Position numbers and translations under genes: made by a program
Shown here: positions 33,783 through 42,173 of the stretch, one piece after another
How positions within the stretch are numbered: the first letter of the stretch is position 1
How the letters are laid out: each line of letters starts with the position of its first letter
NCBI RefSeq assembly: GCF_042654585.1
Contig: NZ_JBHSGR010000008.1
Coordinates: 62,001 to 126,000, forward strand
Source: Geodermatophilus arenarius
Lineage (GTDB): Bacteria; Actinomycetota; Actinomycetes; Mycobacteriales; Geodermatophilaceae
DNA: 64,000 nucleotides
Reading direction: 5' to 3'
Notes under the pieces: model-generated
The model's input: the letters and a program-made list of their open reading frames with translations, nothing else
What the model was told of the DNA's origin: nothing
Databases searched by the model: none

Positions 33783-35096
33783 TCAGCGGTGCGGGGGGAG
33801 CATCCCGGCGCCGACGGTGGCGTTGGTGGCCTCGTCGACCAGGATGAACCGGCCGGTGACCCGGTTGCTGTTGTAGTCGTCGACGAACAGCGGCTGCGTG
33901 GTGCGCAGCTTGACCCGGCCGATGTCGTTGAGGCCGAGCTCCGTGGCCTCGAGGTCGCGGTGCAGCGTGTTGACGTCGAGCCGGTAGGTCAGCTCCTTGA
34001 CCACCGCGCGCACCGAGCGGGTCGTGTGCTTGACCGCCAGCCGCTGCCGTGGCCGCAGCGGCTCCTCGGCCATCCAGCACACCAGCGCGTCGAGGTCCTG
34101 CGTCACCTGCGGCACGTTGCCCGGCCGGCAGATCAGGTCGCCGCGGGAGACGTCGACGTCGTCGGCCAGGCGCACCGTCACCGCCATGGGCGGGAAGGCC
34201 TCGGCGACCGGGCCGCGCGGGCCGTCGACGGCCGCGACCGTCGTGGTCAGGCCGCTGGGCAGGACCTGCACCTCGTCGCCGGGGCGGAGCACGCCGCTGG
34301 CCACGGTGCCGGCGTAGCCGCGGTAGTCGTGGTGGGCGTCGGACTGCGGCCGGATCACGTACTGCACCGGGAAGCGGGTGTCGACGAGGTTGCGGTCGCC
34401 GGCCACGTGCACGTGCTCGAGGTGGTGCAGCAGTGACGGCCCGCCGTACCAGGGCGTGTTGTCCGACCGGGTCACCACGTTGTCCCCGTGCAGCGCCGAG
34501 ATCGGGACGACGGTCAGGTCGTGGATCGACAACTTCGTCGCGAACGCGCTGAACTCGTCGCGGATGCGCTCGTAGACGTCCTCGGACCAGTCGACGAGGT
34601 CCATCTTGTTGACCGCGACGACCAGGTGCGGCACCCGCAGCAGCGAGGCGAGGAAGGCGTGCCGGCGGCTCTGCTCGACCAGGCCCTTGCGCGCGTCGAC
34701 CAGCACGATCGCCAGGTCCGCCGTCGAGGCGCCGGTGACCATGTTGCGCGTGTACTGCACGTGGCCGGGGGTGTCGGCCAGGATGAACGTCCGCCGCGGG
34801 GTGCTGAAGTACCGGTAGGCGACGTCGATGGTGATGCCCTGCTCGCGCTCGGCGCGCAGGCCGTCGGTGAGCAGCGCCAGGTCGACGTAGTCGCCCTTGC
34901 TGGCCCGCTCGATCGCGGCGTACTGGTCCTCGAACACGGCCTTGCTGTCGTAGAGCAGCCGGCCGATGAGCGTGCTCTTGCCGTCGTCGACCGAGCCGGC
35001 GGTGGCGATGCGGAGGATGTCCTTGCGCGCCGTCGCGATCTCGGCCGCCTGCTCGGCGGCGGGGGAGTGGACGTCGACGGCGGACAGCTCGGACAT
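33783..35096 (-). CDS. cysN: Sulfate adenylyltransferase subunit 1 (GTPase)
   Basis: 437 residues. GTPase motifs: G1 GSVDDGKSTL, G3 DTPGHVQYTRN, G4 VNKMDLVD, followed by EF-Tu-like beta-barrel domains. With CysD it makes adenosine 5'-phosphosulfate from sulfate and ATP, driven by GTP hydrolysis. There is no C-terminal APS kinase domain, so it is CysN rather than the CysNC fusion. ATG 35096 begins MSELSAVD; the preceding in-frame extension is not conserved in character. A 388-base interval containing an opposite-strand small gene separates it from cysD. Confidence 0.93.
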   Translation of the reverse strand: MSELSAVDVHSPAAEQAAEIATARKDILRIATAGSVDDGKSTLIGRLLYDSKAVFEDQYAAIERASKGDYVDLALLTDGLRAEREQGITIDVAYRYFSTPRRTFILADTPGHVQYTRNMVTGASTADLAIVLVDARKGLVEQSRRHAFLASLLRVPHLVVAVNKMDLVDWSEDVYERIRDEFSAFATKLSIHDLTVVPISALHGDNVVTRSDNTPWYGGPSLLHHLEHVHVAGDRNLVDTRFPVQYVIRPQSDAHHDYRGYAGTVASGVLRPGDEVQVLPSGLTTTVAAVDGPRGPVAEAFPPMAVTVRLADDVDVSRGDLICRPGNVPQVTQDLDALVCWMAEEPLRPRQRLAVKHTTRSVRAVVKELTYRLDVNTLHRDLEATELGLNDIGRVKLRTTQPLFVDDYNSNRVTGRFILVDEATNATVGAGMLPPHR

Positions 35097-35188
35097 GACC
35101 CCCATCGTCCCAGCCGCCGCACCGCGGCCCGCGATCGGGGACGCTGGTGTGAGCGGGACCACCCGGCACCCGCGGGGAGGAGCGGTGC

Positions 35189-35419
35189 GTGGGCGGCTTC
35201 GTGTTCCTCGTCCCGGTGCTGCTGGTCGTCGTCGCGGGGTACGCGCTCGGCTACGTCGTCGCGGAGGCGCTCGGGGTCGCGGCGCCCGAGGCGGTGGCCT
35301 GGCCGGCGGGCCTGCTGCTGCTCGCCGTCACCGTCGTCGTCCTGCTGCGCCACCGCCGCCGGCGGCGCGCGCGAGCGCGCGGCCTCCCTGCAGGGGGCCG
35401 CCGACAGCGCGGTGACTAG
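35189..35419 (+). CDS. Small two-helix membrane protein between cysD and cysN
   Basis: 76 residues: helices FVFLVPVLLVVVAGYALGYV and AWPAGLLLLAVTVVVLL, then an Arg-rich tail RHRRRRRARARG. GTG 35189 has GGGGAGG upstream. It runs opposite to the sulfur genes on either side. The last 12 codons run into a degenerate copy of the dispersed hairpin element, which may have created the current C-terminus. No family recognised; the hydrophobic pattern is the main support for it being a gene. Confidence 0.6.
   Translation: MGGFVFLVPVLLVVVAGYALGYVVAEALGVAAPEAVAWPAGLLLLAVTVVVLLRHRRRRRARARGLPAGGRRQRGD
35381..35402 (-). repeat. Degenerate copy of the dispersed 3'-end element, copy D
   Basis: GGCCTCCCTGCAGGGGGCCGCC matches one arm and flank of copy A (GGCCTCCCTGC-GGGGG-CCGCC). 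Its orientation is that expected for an element behind cysD, whose stop lies about 80 bases away. The core 16-mer is not preserved. Confidence 0.4.
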
Positions 35420-35484
35420 CCGGAACGGCCCCGGTGCAGGGGCCCGCGCCGGGCGGACCGGGGCGTGGGGGCACCGAGGCCCTC

Positions 35485-36411
35485 CTAGAAGTAGCCCTCC
35501 TTCTTCCGGTCCTCCATCGCCGCGTCGCTGACCTTGTCGTCGCCCCGGGTGGCGCCGCGCTCGGTCATCCGGGTCACCGCCACCTCGGCGATGACCTCCT
35601 CCACCGTGCGCGCCTCCGAGCGCACCGCCGCGGTCAGGTTGGCGTCGCCGACGGTCCGGTAGCGCACCGTCTCGCGGAACACCCGCTCGCCCTCGCGCGG
35701 GCGGACGAACTCGTTGACCGCGTAGAGCATCCCCTGCCGCTCGACCACCTCGCGCTCCTGCGCCAAGTACAGCGGCGGGATCTCGATGCCCTCCCGGGCG
35801 ACGTACTGCCAGATGTCGAGCTCGGTCCAGTTCGACAGCGGGAACACCCGGATCGACTCGCCCAGGTGGATGCGCCCGTTGTAGAGGTCCCACAGCTCCG
35901 GCCGCTGGTTCTTCGGGTCCCACTGGCCGAACTCGTCGCGGAAGGAGAACACCCGCTCCTTGGCCCGCGCCTTGTCCTCGTCGCGCCGCGCGCCGCCGAA
36001 CAGCGCGGTGAACCCGTGCTCCTCCACCGCCTCGAGCAGCACCGGCGTCTGGATCCGGTTGCGCGAGCCGTTGGGCTCCTCGCGGACCAGGCCGCGGGCC
36101 ATCGCGTCGGGCACCGAGGCGACGACGAGCTCCACGCCCAGCTCGGCCACCCGCTTGTCCCGGAACTCGAGGACGTCGGGGAAGTTCAGGCCGGTGTCGA
36201 CGTGCATGACCGGGAACGGGATCCGCGCCGGCGCGAACGCCTTGCGGGCAAGCTCCAGCATGACGATGGAGTCCTTGCCGCCGGAGAACAGCAGCACCGG
36301 CCGCTCGAGCTCGGCGGCCACCTCCCGGATGACGTGGATCGACTCGGCCTCGAGCGTCTCCAGCTGCGTGAGCCGGTAGTCGGGGGTCGTCACCCCACCA
36401 GTGTCCGTCAC
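35485..36411 (-). CDS. cysD: Sulfate adenylyltransferase subunit 2
   Basis: 308 residues. PP-loop ATP pyrophosphatase motif LLFSGGKDSIVML near residue 42; other family blocks are HVDTGLNFPDVLEFRD, GGARRDEDKARAKER and FPLSNWTELDIWQY. It adenylylates sulfate together with CysN. Start is GTG 36411 or, 6 codons in, GTG 36393 (MTTPDYRL); both lack a strong ribosome site. It follows cysQ in the same direction after 37 bases, forming a cysQ-cysD-(gap)-cysN order. Confidence 0.95.
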   Translation of the reverse strand: MTDTGGVTTPDYRLTQLETLEAESIHVIREVAAELERPVLLFSGGKDSIVMLELARKAFAPARIPFPVMHVDTGLNFPDVLEFRDKRVAELGVELVVASVPDAMARGLVREEPNGSRNRIQTPVLLEAVEEHGFTALFGGARRDEDKARAKERVFSFRDEFGQWDPKNQRPELWDLYNGRIHLGESIRVFPLSNWTELDIWQYVAREGIEIPPLYLAQEREVVERQGMLYAVNEFVRPREGERVFRETVRYRTVGDANLTAAVRSEARTVEEVIAEVAVTRMTERGATRGDDKVSDAAMEDRKKEGYF

Positions 36412-36448
36412 GGGGTCGAGCCCCCCGGCCCGGCCCCTCGGCCGGCGC

Positions 36449-37174
36449 TCAGCGCACGGCGGCCAGGAGGTCCGCGGCCAGCTCGGGGCGGCACACCAGC
36501 AGGTCGGGCAGCGAGGGGTCGGGCTCGTTGTAGCGCAGCGGCGACCCGTCCAGCCGGACCGCGGTCAACCCCGCGGCCAGCGCGACGGCGACCGGCGCCG
36601 CCGAGTCCCACTGGTACATCCCGCCGGCGTGCACGTAGGCGTCGACCTCGCCGCGGACCACCGCGGTCACCTTGAACCCGGCCGAGCCCAGCGGCACGAG
36701 CTCCCCGCCGACCGCCGCCGCGGCCGCGTCGGCCTGCGCCGGCGGCCGGGTCCGGCTCACCGCGATCCGCGGCGGTCGGGCCACCGGCGGCGGCAGGGCC
36801 GGCGCCGGGTCGGTGACCAGCACCTCCCCGACGGCGGGCAGCGCGACGGCGCCGGCGCCCAGCGTCCCGCGCACCCACAGCGCCACGTGGACGGCGAAGT
36901 CGGACCGCTCCGTCTCGCCGTACTCGCGGGTGCCGTCGAGCGGGTCGACGATCCACACCCGGCCGGCCTCCAGCCGGCTGCGGTCGTCGGCCGCCTCCTC
37001 GCTGAAGACGACGTCGTCGGGGCGCTCGGCGGCGAGGACGGCGGTGATCGCCTCCTGGGCCGCGGCGTCGCCGGCGTCGCCGAGGGCGCGGCCGGTCAGC
37101 CCGCCGGAGCGCAGGCCGGTCAGCACGTCCGCGGCCGCCCGCGCGGCGGCCGCGGCGACCTCGACGTCCCTCAC
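36449..37174 (-). CDS. cysQ: 3'(2'),5'-bisphosphate nucleotidase
   Basis: 241 residues, inositol-monophosphatase fold. Metal-binding motifs VVFSEEAADD, VWIVDPLDGTREY and the C-terminal WDSAAPVAVALAAG. It removes the 3'-phosphate from PAP formed during sulfate assimilation, so its position directly before cysD fits. GTG 37174 overlaps the upstream stop (GTGA). Confidence 0.88.
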   Translation of the reverse strand: MRDVEVAAAAARAAADVLTGLRSGGLTGRALGDAGDAAAQEAITAVLAAERPDDVVFSEEAADDRSRLEAGRVWIVDPLDGTREYGETERSDFAVHVALWVRGTLGAGAVALPAVGEVLVTDPAPALPPPVARPPRIAVSRTRPPAQADAAAAAVGGELVPLGSAGFKVTAVVRGEVDAYVHAGGMYQWDSAAPVAVALAAGLTAVRLDGSPLRYNEPDPSLPDLLVCRPELAADLLAAVR

Positions 37175-37884
37175 TCCCCGGCTCCCGGGGCCGTGGCGTC
37201 GGTGGGACGCGAGGGCGGGGCGTGCCGGCCGGAGGCGTCGGTGACCCGCGCGAAGTACTCGGCGCGCAGGTCCTCCCGCGGCAGCACGAACACCGCCCGC
37301 GCCTCGACCAGCGGCCGGTCCGGCGCCTCGGCGAGCGCGATGGTGCCGGTGACGACCGACTTGCGGCCGCCGGCCTCGGTCACCCGGCCGCGGCAGACGA
37401 CCGGGGTGTCCAGCGGCACGGGCCGCCGGTAGTCCAGCTCGAGCCGGGCGGTCATGCCCCACAGGCCCGCCCGGATCGTGGCCGCACCCAGCACCTGGTC
37501 CATCACCAGGCCGCTCATCCCGCCGTGCAGGAAACCGGGCGGCCCCTCGTAGGCGAGGCCGAAGGACACCTCGCCGACGACGCCGCCGGGCTCCTCGCGC
37601 AGCCGCAGCGGCGGGGCGAAGGCGCTGCCGACCCCGGCCACCGGGTTGTACACGCGCCGGAACCGCACCGGGTCGTCGAGCGCCGGCAGCTGCCCCGGCG
37701 GGCGGACGGCGGCGGTGAGCCGGCCGGTGGCCGTCCGCACCGCCGCGGCGACCTCCTGCAGGTCCGCGGCGGGGACCGCGGTGCGCACCGAGGCGTCGAC
37801 CAGGCCGCGCAGGGCGTCGCCCAGGTCGGCGACCGCGCTCATCAGCGCCGCGTCGTAGGGGGCTCCTCCGCTGTCAGTGCTCAC
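37171..37884 (-). CDS. Hotdog-fold acyl-CoA thioesterase (PaaI-like)
   Basis: 237 residues. The hotdog domain is in the C-terminal half: FLHGGMSGLVMDQVLGAA contains the HGG and catalytic-type Asp region, followed by LELDYRRPVPLDTPVVCRGRV. The N-terminal 85 residues are helical, giving a longer protein than minimal PaaI thioesterases. It probably hydrolyses an acyl-CoA. GTG 37884 lies within the 3' end of the histidine kinase gene (11-base overlap), so one long transcript may include the two-component system, this gene and cysQ-cysD. Confidence 0.8.
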   Translation of the reverse strand: MSTDSGGAPYDAALMSAVADLGDALRGLVDASVRTAVPAADLQEVAAAVRTATGRLTAAVRPPGQLPALDDPVRFRRVYNPVAGVGSAFAPPLRLREEPGGVVGEVSFGLAYEGPPGFLHGGMSGLVMDQVLGAATIRAGLWGMTARLELDYRRPVPLDTPVVCRGRVTEAGGRKSVVTGTIALAEAPDRPLVEARAVFVLPREDLRAEYFARVTDASGRHAPPSRPTDATAPGAGE

Positions 37885-39523
37885 CCGCGGACGGTAGCCC
37901 CGCGGGCCCGGCCGGCTGCCCGCGGGGACCGGCGGGCGCGGGCCCGGGTGCCGCCCCGGGAGCGCCGCCCGGGACGCGGGGCAGCCCGGGGCCCGAGCGG
38001 GGCAGCCGGACGGTGAAGACCGCGCCGCGGCCGGGCGCGGTGTCCAGGGAGACCTCCCCGTCGTGCGCGGCCACCAGCGACGCCACGATCGACAGGCCCA
38101 GCCCCGTGCCACCGGCGGCGCGGCTGCGCGAGGCGTCGGCCCGGTAGAAGCGCTCGAACACCCGGGCGGCGTCCTCGGGCGCCATGCCCGGGCCCTCGTC
38201 GGCCACCCGCAGCACCACCACGTCCTCGCCGCCGCTGGTGTCCTCGCCGATCGAGACGGTCACCCGGGCGGTCTCCGGCGTGTGCACCAGCGCGTTGGTC
38301 ACCAGGTTGCCCACCACCTGGCGCAGCCGCGCCTCGTCGCCGAGGACCACCGGCACCTCGGTGAGCGAGTCGTCCAGGTGCAGGCTGACCGGCCGGTCCG
38401 GCTGCAGGACCCGCGCGTCGTGCACGGCGTCACCGGCGACCTCGGCCAGGTCGACCGGCGCGATGGACAGCGGCCGCTGCAGGTCCAGCCGCGCCAGCTG
38501 CAGCAGGTCCTCGACCAGGACGCCCATCCGGCCGCCCTCGCTCTCGATGCGCTGCATCAGCCGGTCGGTCTCCTCCGGGCTGGTGACGGCGCCCTGGCGG
38601 TAGAGCTCGGCGAAGCCGCGGATGGAGGTCAGCGGGGTCCGCAGCTCGTGGCTGGCGTCGGCGACGAACCGGCGCATCCGCTCCTCGGACGCCCGGGCCT
38701 GCTCCTCCGAGGCCTGCTGGGCGCGGAACGCGTCCTCGATCCGGGCGAGCATGCCGTTGAGCGCCTGGGACAACCGGCCGACCTCGGTGCGGCCGTCGCC
38801 CGGCGCCACCCGCTGCGTCAGGTCGCCGGCGGCGATGGCCTGCGCGGTGCGCTCCACCTCCGCCAGCGGGCGCAGGCTGCTGCGCACCAGCCAGTACCCG
38901 GCCACGCCCAGGGCGACCAGCACCACCAGGCCGACGACGATCTCGATGGCCACCAGCCGCGCGATCACCCGGTCGTCGCGGTCGAGGTCCCCGCCGACGA
39001 CGAGGACCAGCCCGCCGCGCAGCTCCGCGGCCGTGACCCGCCAGGACGTGTCGCCGTCGCCGGAGGCCACCGTCTGCGCGAGCGACCGGCCGGGGCCGCC
39101 GTCCTGGGGCGGGCCGCCGGGGGCCGCGGCGCGGGCCGCGATCGCGGCGACGTCGTCGGCGTCGAGGGCGGGCAGCGCGTCCTCGTCGTCGGGGCCGGAG
39201 AGGACCACCGGCTCCGCGTCCCCGGGGATCAGGCAGGCCACGTAGGTGTCGGGGGCCAGGTAGCGCTGGCGGCTGCCGAACAGGCAGTCGGTGAGGTAGT
39301 CCTGGGAGCCGGCCGTCTCGCGCAGCGTGCTCTCCAGCTGCTGGTCCAGCTGGGCGACCAGGTAGCGCTTGAGCAGCGACGTCGCCGTCACCCCGGTGGC
39401 GACCAGCGCGAGGGTCACCAGGACCAGCAGCATCGCGACGAGCGTGATCCGCAGCGGCACCCGCGGGAGTCGGGGACCGCTGCGGAGCGCCGCTCCGGGA
39501 GGAGGACCGGGGGGAGTGCTCAC
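37874..39523 (-). CDS. Sensor histidine kinase (TcrY/MprB-like)
   Basis: 549 residues. Helix 1 (about 25-50), an extracytoplasmic sensor of about 150 residues containing two cysteines (TDCLFG, VACLIPG), helix 2 (about 205-230), HAMP, H-box FVADASHELRTPLTSI, N-box VVGNLVTNALVHTPE, G1 DEGPGM and G2 GGTGLGLSIV. A Pro/Gly-rich cytosolic tail of about 50 residues is unusual. GTG 39523 overlaps the response-regulator stop (GTGA), so the pair is translationally coupled. Signal unknown. Confidence 0.92.
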   Translation of the reverse strand: MSTPPGPPPGAALRSGPRLPRVPLRITLVAMLLVLVTLALVATGVTATSLLKRYLVAQLDQQLESTLRETAGSQDYLTDCLFGSRQRYLAPDTYVACLIPGDAEPVVLSGPDDEDALPALDADDVAAIAARAAAPGGPPQDGGPGRSLAQTVASGDGDTSWRVTAAELRGGLVLVVGGDLDRDDRVIARLVAIEIVVGLVVLVALGVAGYWLVRSSLRPLAEVERTAQAIAAGDLTQRVAPGDGRTEVGRLSQALNGMLARIEDAFRAQQASEEQARASEERMRRFVADASHELRTPLTSIRGFAELYRQGAVTSPEETDRLMQRIESEGGRMGVLVEDLLQLARLDLQRPLSIAPVDLAEVAGDAVHDARVLQPDRPVSLHLDDSLTEVPVVLGDEARLRQVVGNLVTNALVHTPETARVTVSIGEDTSGGEDVVVLRVADEGPGMAPEDAARVFERFYRADASRSRAAGGTGLGLSIVASLVAAHDGEVSLDTAPGRGAVFTVRLPRSGPGLPRVPGGAPGAAPGPAPAGPRGQPAGPAGLPSAGEH

Positions 39524-40284
39524 GCGCCGCGGGGCAGGCGCAGGGTGTAGCCCACCCCGCGGATGGTGTGCAGCAGGCGCGGCTCGGTGGTGTCCACCTT
39601 GCGCCGCAGGTAGGAGATGTAGGACTCGACGACGTTGGCCTCGCCGTTGAAGTCGTAGTTCCACACGTGGTCCAGGATCTGCGCCTTCGACAGCACCCGC
39701 CCGGCGTTGGCCATGAGGTAGCGCAGCAGTTTGAACTCGGTGGGGGACAGGTTCACCACCTGGCCGGCCTTCACCACCTCGTGCGACTCCTCGTCGAGCT
39801 CGATGTCGGCGAAGGTGAGCCGGCTGGTCTCGACGGCGCGCTGCTGGCCGGCGCTGCGGCGCAGGACCGCCCGGATGCGGGCGAGCACCTCGTCGAGGCT
39901 GAACGGCTTGGTCACGTAGTCGTCGCCGCCGAGGGTCAGCCCGGAGACCTTGTCCTCGGCCGCGTCCCGCGCGGTGAGGAACAGCACCGGGGTGTGCCGG
40001 CCGCTCTCCCGCAGCCGGCGGACGACGCCGAAGCCGTCCAGGCCCGGCATCATCACGTCGAGGACCAGCAGGTCGGGCCGGAACGTCGAGGCCAGGGCCA
40101 GCGCCTGCTGGCCGTCGGAGGCCGTCGCCACCTCGAACCCGGCGTAGCGCAGGCTGGCCGAGAGCAGCTCGCGGATGTTGGGCTCGTCGTCGACCACCAG
40201 GAGGCGCGCCTCCGGGGCGGCGGGCCGAGCGGTGCGGGCTCCCGTCACGACAACTCCCGTCGGACGCCTGGCTGCTGTCGTCAT
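39520..40284 (-). CDS. OmpR/PhoB-family response regulator
   Basis: 254 residues. Receiver: acidic pair in LLVVDDEPNIREL, phospho-acceptor Asp in LLVLDVMMPGLDG, Thr in FLTARDA and Lys in YVTKPFS. Winged-helix output domain: LSPTEFKLLRYLMANAGRVL and YISYLRRKVD, RGVGYTLRL. The first 25 residues are a variable extension; the receiver proper starts near ARLLVVDDE. Partner of the kinase at 37874. Confidence 0.93.
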   Translation of the reverse strand: MTTAARRPTGVVVTGARTARPAAPEARLLVVDDEPNIRELLSASLRYAGFEVATASDGQQALALASTFRPDLLVLDVMMPGLDGFGVVRRLRESGRHTPVLFLTARDAAEDKVSGLTLGGDDYVTKPFSLDEVLARIRAVLRRSAGQQRAVETSRLTFADIELDEESHEVVKAGQVVNLSPTEFKLLRYLMANAGRVLSKAQILDHVWNYDFNGEANVVESYISYLRRKVDTTEPRLLHTIRGVGYTLRLPRGA

Positions 40285-40354
40285 GCCCCGAGGCTCTGCC
40301 GCGGAACTGCAGTCCCCCTGGACGCTACCTGTGAGTTCCCTGAGGGCGGCCCTT

Positions 40355-41170
40355 CTAGCCGGCGGGCGCCATCGCGCGGCCGCGCCGCCAGTAGCCGATG
40401 GCGTGGTGCTGGGCGCGGGCGAGCCCCCAGCGGCCGCGCAGGTCGGCCCGCACCGCCCGGACGGCGGCCGACTCGGCGGCCACCCACGCGAAGACGTCGT
40501 CGCCGGCCGGGCGCTCCGTCGCGGCCACGGCGTCGGCGAGCAGGGTGCTCTCGCCGGGCGGCGTGCCGCCGCGGTGCAGCCAGCGCACCTCGACGCCGGC
40601 CGGCGCGGCGAGCTGCTGCTCCTCCTCCGGCCCGGCGACCTCGAGCAGCGCCGTCCCGACGGTCTCCGGTCCGGCCGCGGCCAGGATGCGGCTGATGGCC
40701 GGCAGCGCCGTCTCGTCGCCGGCGAGGAGCAGCGTGCCGGCCGGCCGGTCGCCCAGCGGGCCGCTGCCGGCCACGCCGAGCAGGGCGCCCGGGGCCGCCG
40801 CGCCGGCCCAGGCGGCGGCCGGGCCGTCGCCGTGCAGCACGAAGTCGACGTCGACCTCGCCGCGGCCGGGGTCCTGGCGGCGGGCGGTGTAGCTGCGCAG
40901 GCTGACGCCGTGCGGCCCGGCCGGCCACACGACCCGGCCGTCCCGGGCCACCGCCGGCCACCGCGGCTCCGGATCCCCCACGCGGGGCACCAGCAGGTTG
41001 ACCGTGGGCCCGGCCGCGGCGACGGCGGCCGGGGTCCCCGAGAGGACGACCCGGCGCACCGACGGGGTGACGTCGGTGACGGAGACGACGGTGAGGACGT
41101 CGACGGGGCGGGGGCTGCCCGGCAGGTGGTCCCCGTCAGCGGGAGCGGGCGGGCCGGCGGGATCGGTCAC
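40355..41170 (-). CDS. Siderophore-interacting protein (FAD-dependent ferric reductase)
   Basis: 271 residues. N-terminal FAD-binding barrel with the flavin motif SLRSYTARR and VDVDFVLHG, then a C-terminal NAD(P)H-binding SIP domain: LLLAGDETALPAISRIL, DVFAWVAAESAAVRAVR, and a tail YWRRGRA. These proteins reduce iron from imported ferric siderophores. GTG 41170 starts it. No siderophore uptake genes are next to it. Confidence 0.9.
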   Translation of the reverse strand: MTDPAGPPAPADGDHLPGSPRPVDVLTVVSVTDVTPSVRRVVLSGTPAAVAAAGPTVNLLVPRVGDPEPRWPAVARDGRVVWPAGPHGVSLRSYTARRQDPGRGEVDVDFVLHGDGPAAAWAGAAAPGALLGVAGSGPLGDRPAGTLLLAGDETALPAISRILAAAGPETVGTALLEVAGPEEEQQLAAPAGVEVRWLHRGGTPPGESTLLADAVAATERPAGDDVFAWVAAESAAVRAVRADLRGRWGLARAQHHAIGYWRRGRAMAPAG

Positions 41171-41480
41171 GCCGGCGAGCGTAGGGACCGGGCCGGGAAC
41201 GGGGCCGACCCGGCCGACCCCGGGGGAATGGGGTCGACCGGGCCGGCGATCGAGGACGGGTGACCTCACCGAGCGTCACCACTGCTGAACTCTCAGCAGG
41301 AGGTTCGCCCGTCCGGTCCCCGTCACTGCACACGCTACGTGAGGACGGCCGTCCTGCCACCGCACGAGCGGGTGACGCCCGCTCTCCGGAGGGTGATCTG
41401 CGTCGCTCCGGGTGCCGATGTGTGTGCGCTCCGGACGCCGGGCACGGGGGAGGGACGACCCGACGACACGGAGGTCCGAG
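41171..41480. other. Intergenic region with a short perfect hairpin
   Basis: 310 bases between the leftward siderophore-interacting gene and the rightward DUF2945 gene. CTGCTGA-ACTC-TCAGCAG at 41282-41299 is a perfect 7-bp inverted repeat that could be an operator for either gene. I see no credible gene. Confidence 0.5.
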
Positions 41481-41690
41481 ATGGCCGACGAGTTCGAGAA
41501 GGGTGACCACGTCACCTGGAACAGCCACGGCAGCAAGGCCGAGGGGACCGTCACCCGGAAGATCACGGAGGAGACGGAGGCCGGGGGCCGGAAGGTCAAG
41601 GCCAGCTCGGACGACCCCCAGTACGAGGTCGAGAGCGACAAGAGCGGCAAGACGGCGGTGCACAAGCCCTCCGCGCTCGACGAGAAGTAG
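41481..41690 (+). CDS. DUF2945 / hypervirulence-associated TUDOR-domain protein
   Basis: 69 residues forming one small beta-barrel: KGDHVTWNSHGSKAEGTVTR is the family signature, followed by YEVESDKSGKTAVHKPSAL. The domain occurs widely in bacteria and fungi, with no established reaction. ATG 41481 is preceded by GGAGGT. It is followed after 22 bases by the DUF2795 gene, probably in one transcript; both families are often linked to stress proteins, though that is inference here. Confidence 0.88.
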   Translation: MADEFEKGDHVTWNSHGSKAEGTVTRKITEETEAGGRKVKASSDDPQYEVESDKSGKTAVHKPSALDEK

Positions 41691-41712
41691 TCACAGGGAC
41701 AAGGAGGCGATC

Positions 41713-42144
41713 GTGAGCGAGATGGACGACGGGTTCGCTGGTGTGTCGTCGCGCAGCAACAAGCACAACCCGCGGCTCGACGAGCAGCTGGAGCACGAGA
41801 TCCAGGGGATGCTGAAGGCCGAGCGGGCCACCCGGGCCGAGGAGTTCCGGGAGGTCGAGCCGGTCGCCGAGGGCGAGCCGGACATCGCCGCGAACCCCGC
41901 GGGCACCCTGGTCGGCGGCGTCCCCGTCGGGATGACCGAGGACGCCGTGGTCGCCCGCGCGGAGCTGGCGCGCTGGCTGGTGCGGGCCGACTTCCCGAAC
42001 GACGGGCCGGGGCTGGTCGAGGCCGCGCTCGACCACCGGGCGACCGACGCCGTGGTCGACGAGCTGCGCCGGCTGCCCGAGGGCGAGACGTACGAGCGGA
42101 TCGGCGACGTCGCCCGCGCGCTGGGGTACCCGACCGAGACCTGA
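41713..42144 (+). CDS. DUF2795 domain protein
   Basis: 143 residues. The C-terminal 60 residues match the DUF2795 pattern: LVRADFPNDGPGLVEAAL, then VVDELRRLPEGETYERIGDVARALG. The N-terminal half is charged and probably disordered (NKHNPRLDEQLEHEIQGML). Function unknown; the domain resembles small helical DNA- or protein-binding modules. GTG 41713 has AAGGAGG 5 bases upstream. Confidence 0.82.
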   Translation: MSEMDDGFAGVSSRSNKHNPRLDEQLEHEIQGMLKAERATRAEEFREVEPVAEGEPDIAANPAGTLVGGVPVGMTEDAVVARAELARWLVRADFPNDGPGLVEAALDHRATDAVVDELRRLPEGETYERIGDVARALGYPTET

Positions 42145-42173
42145 CCGGCGGGACGAGCGGGACCCGAGGGGGC

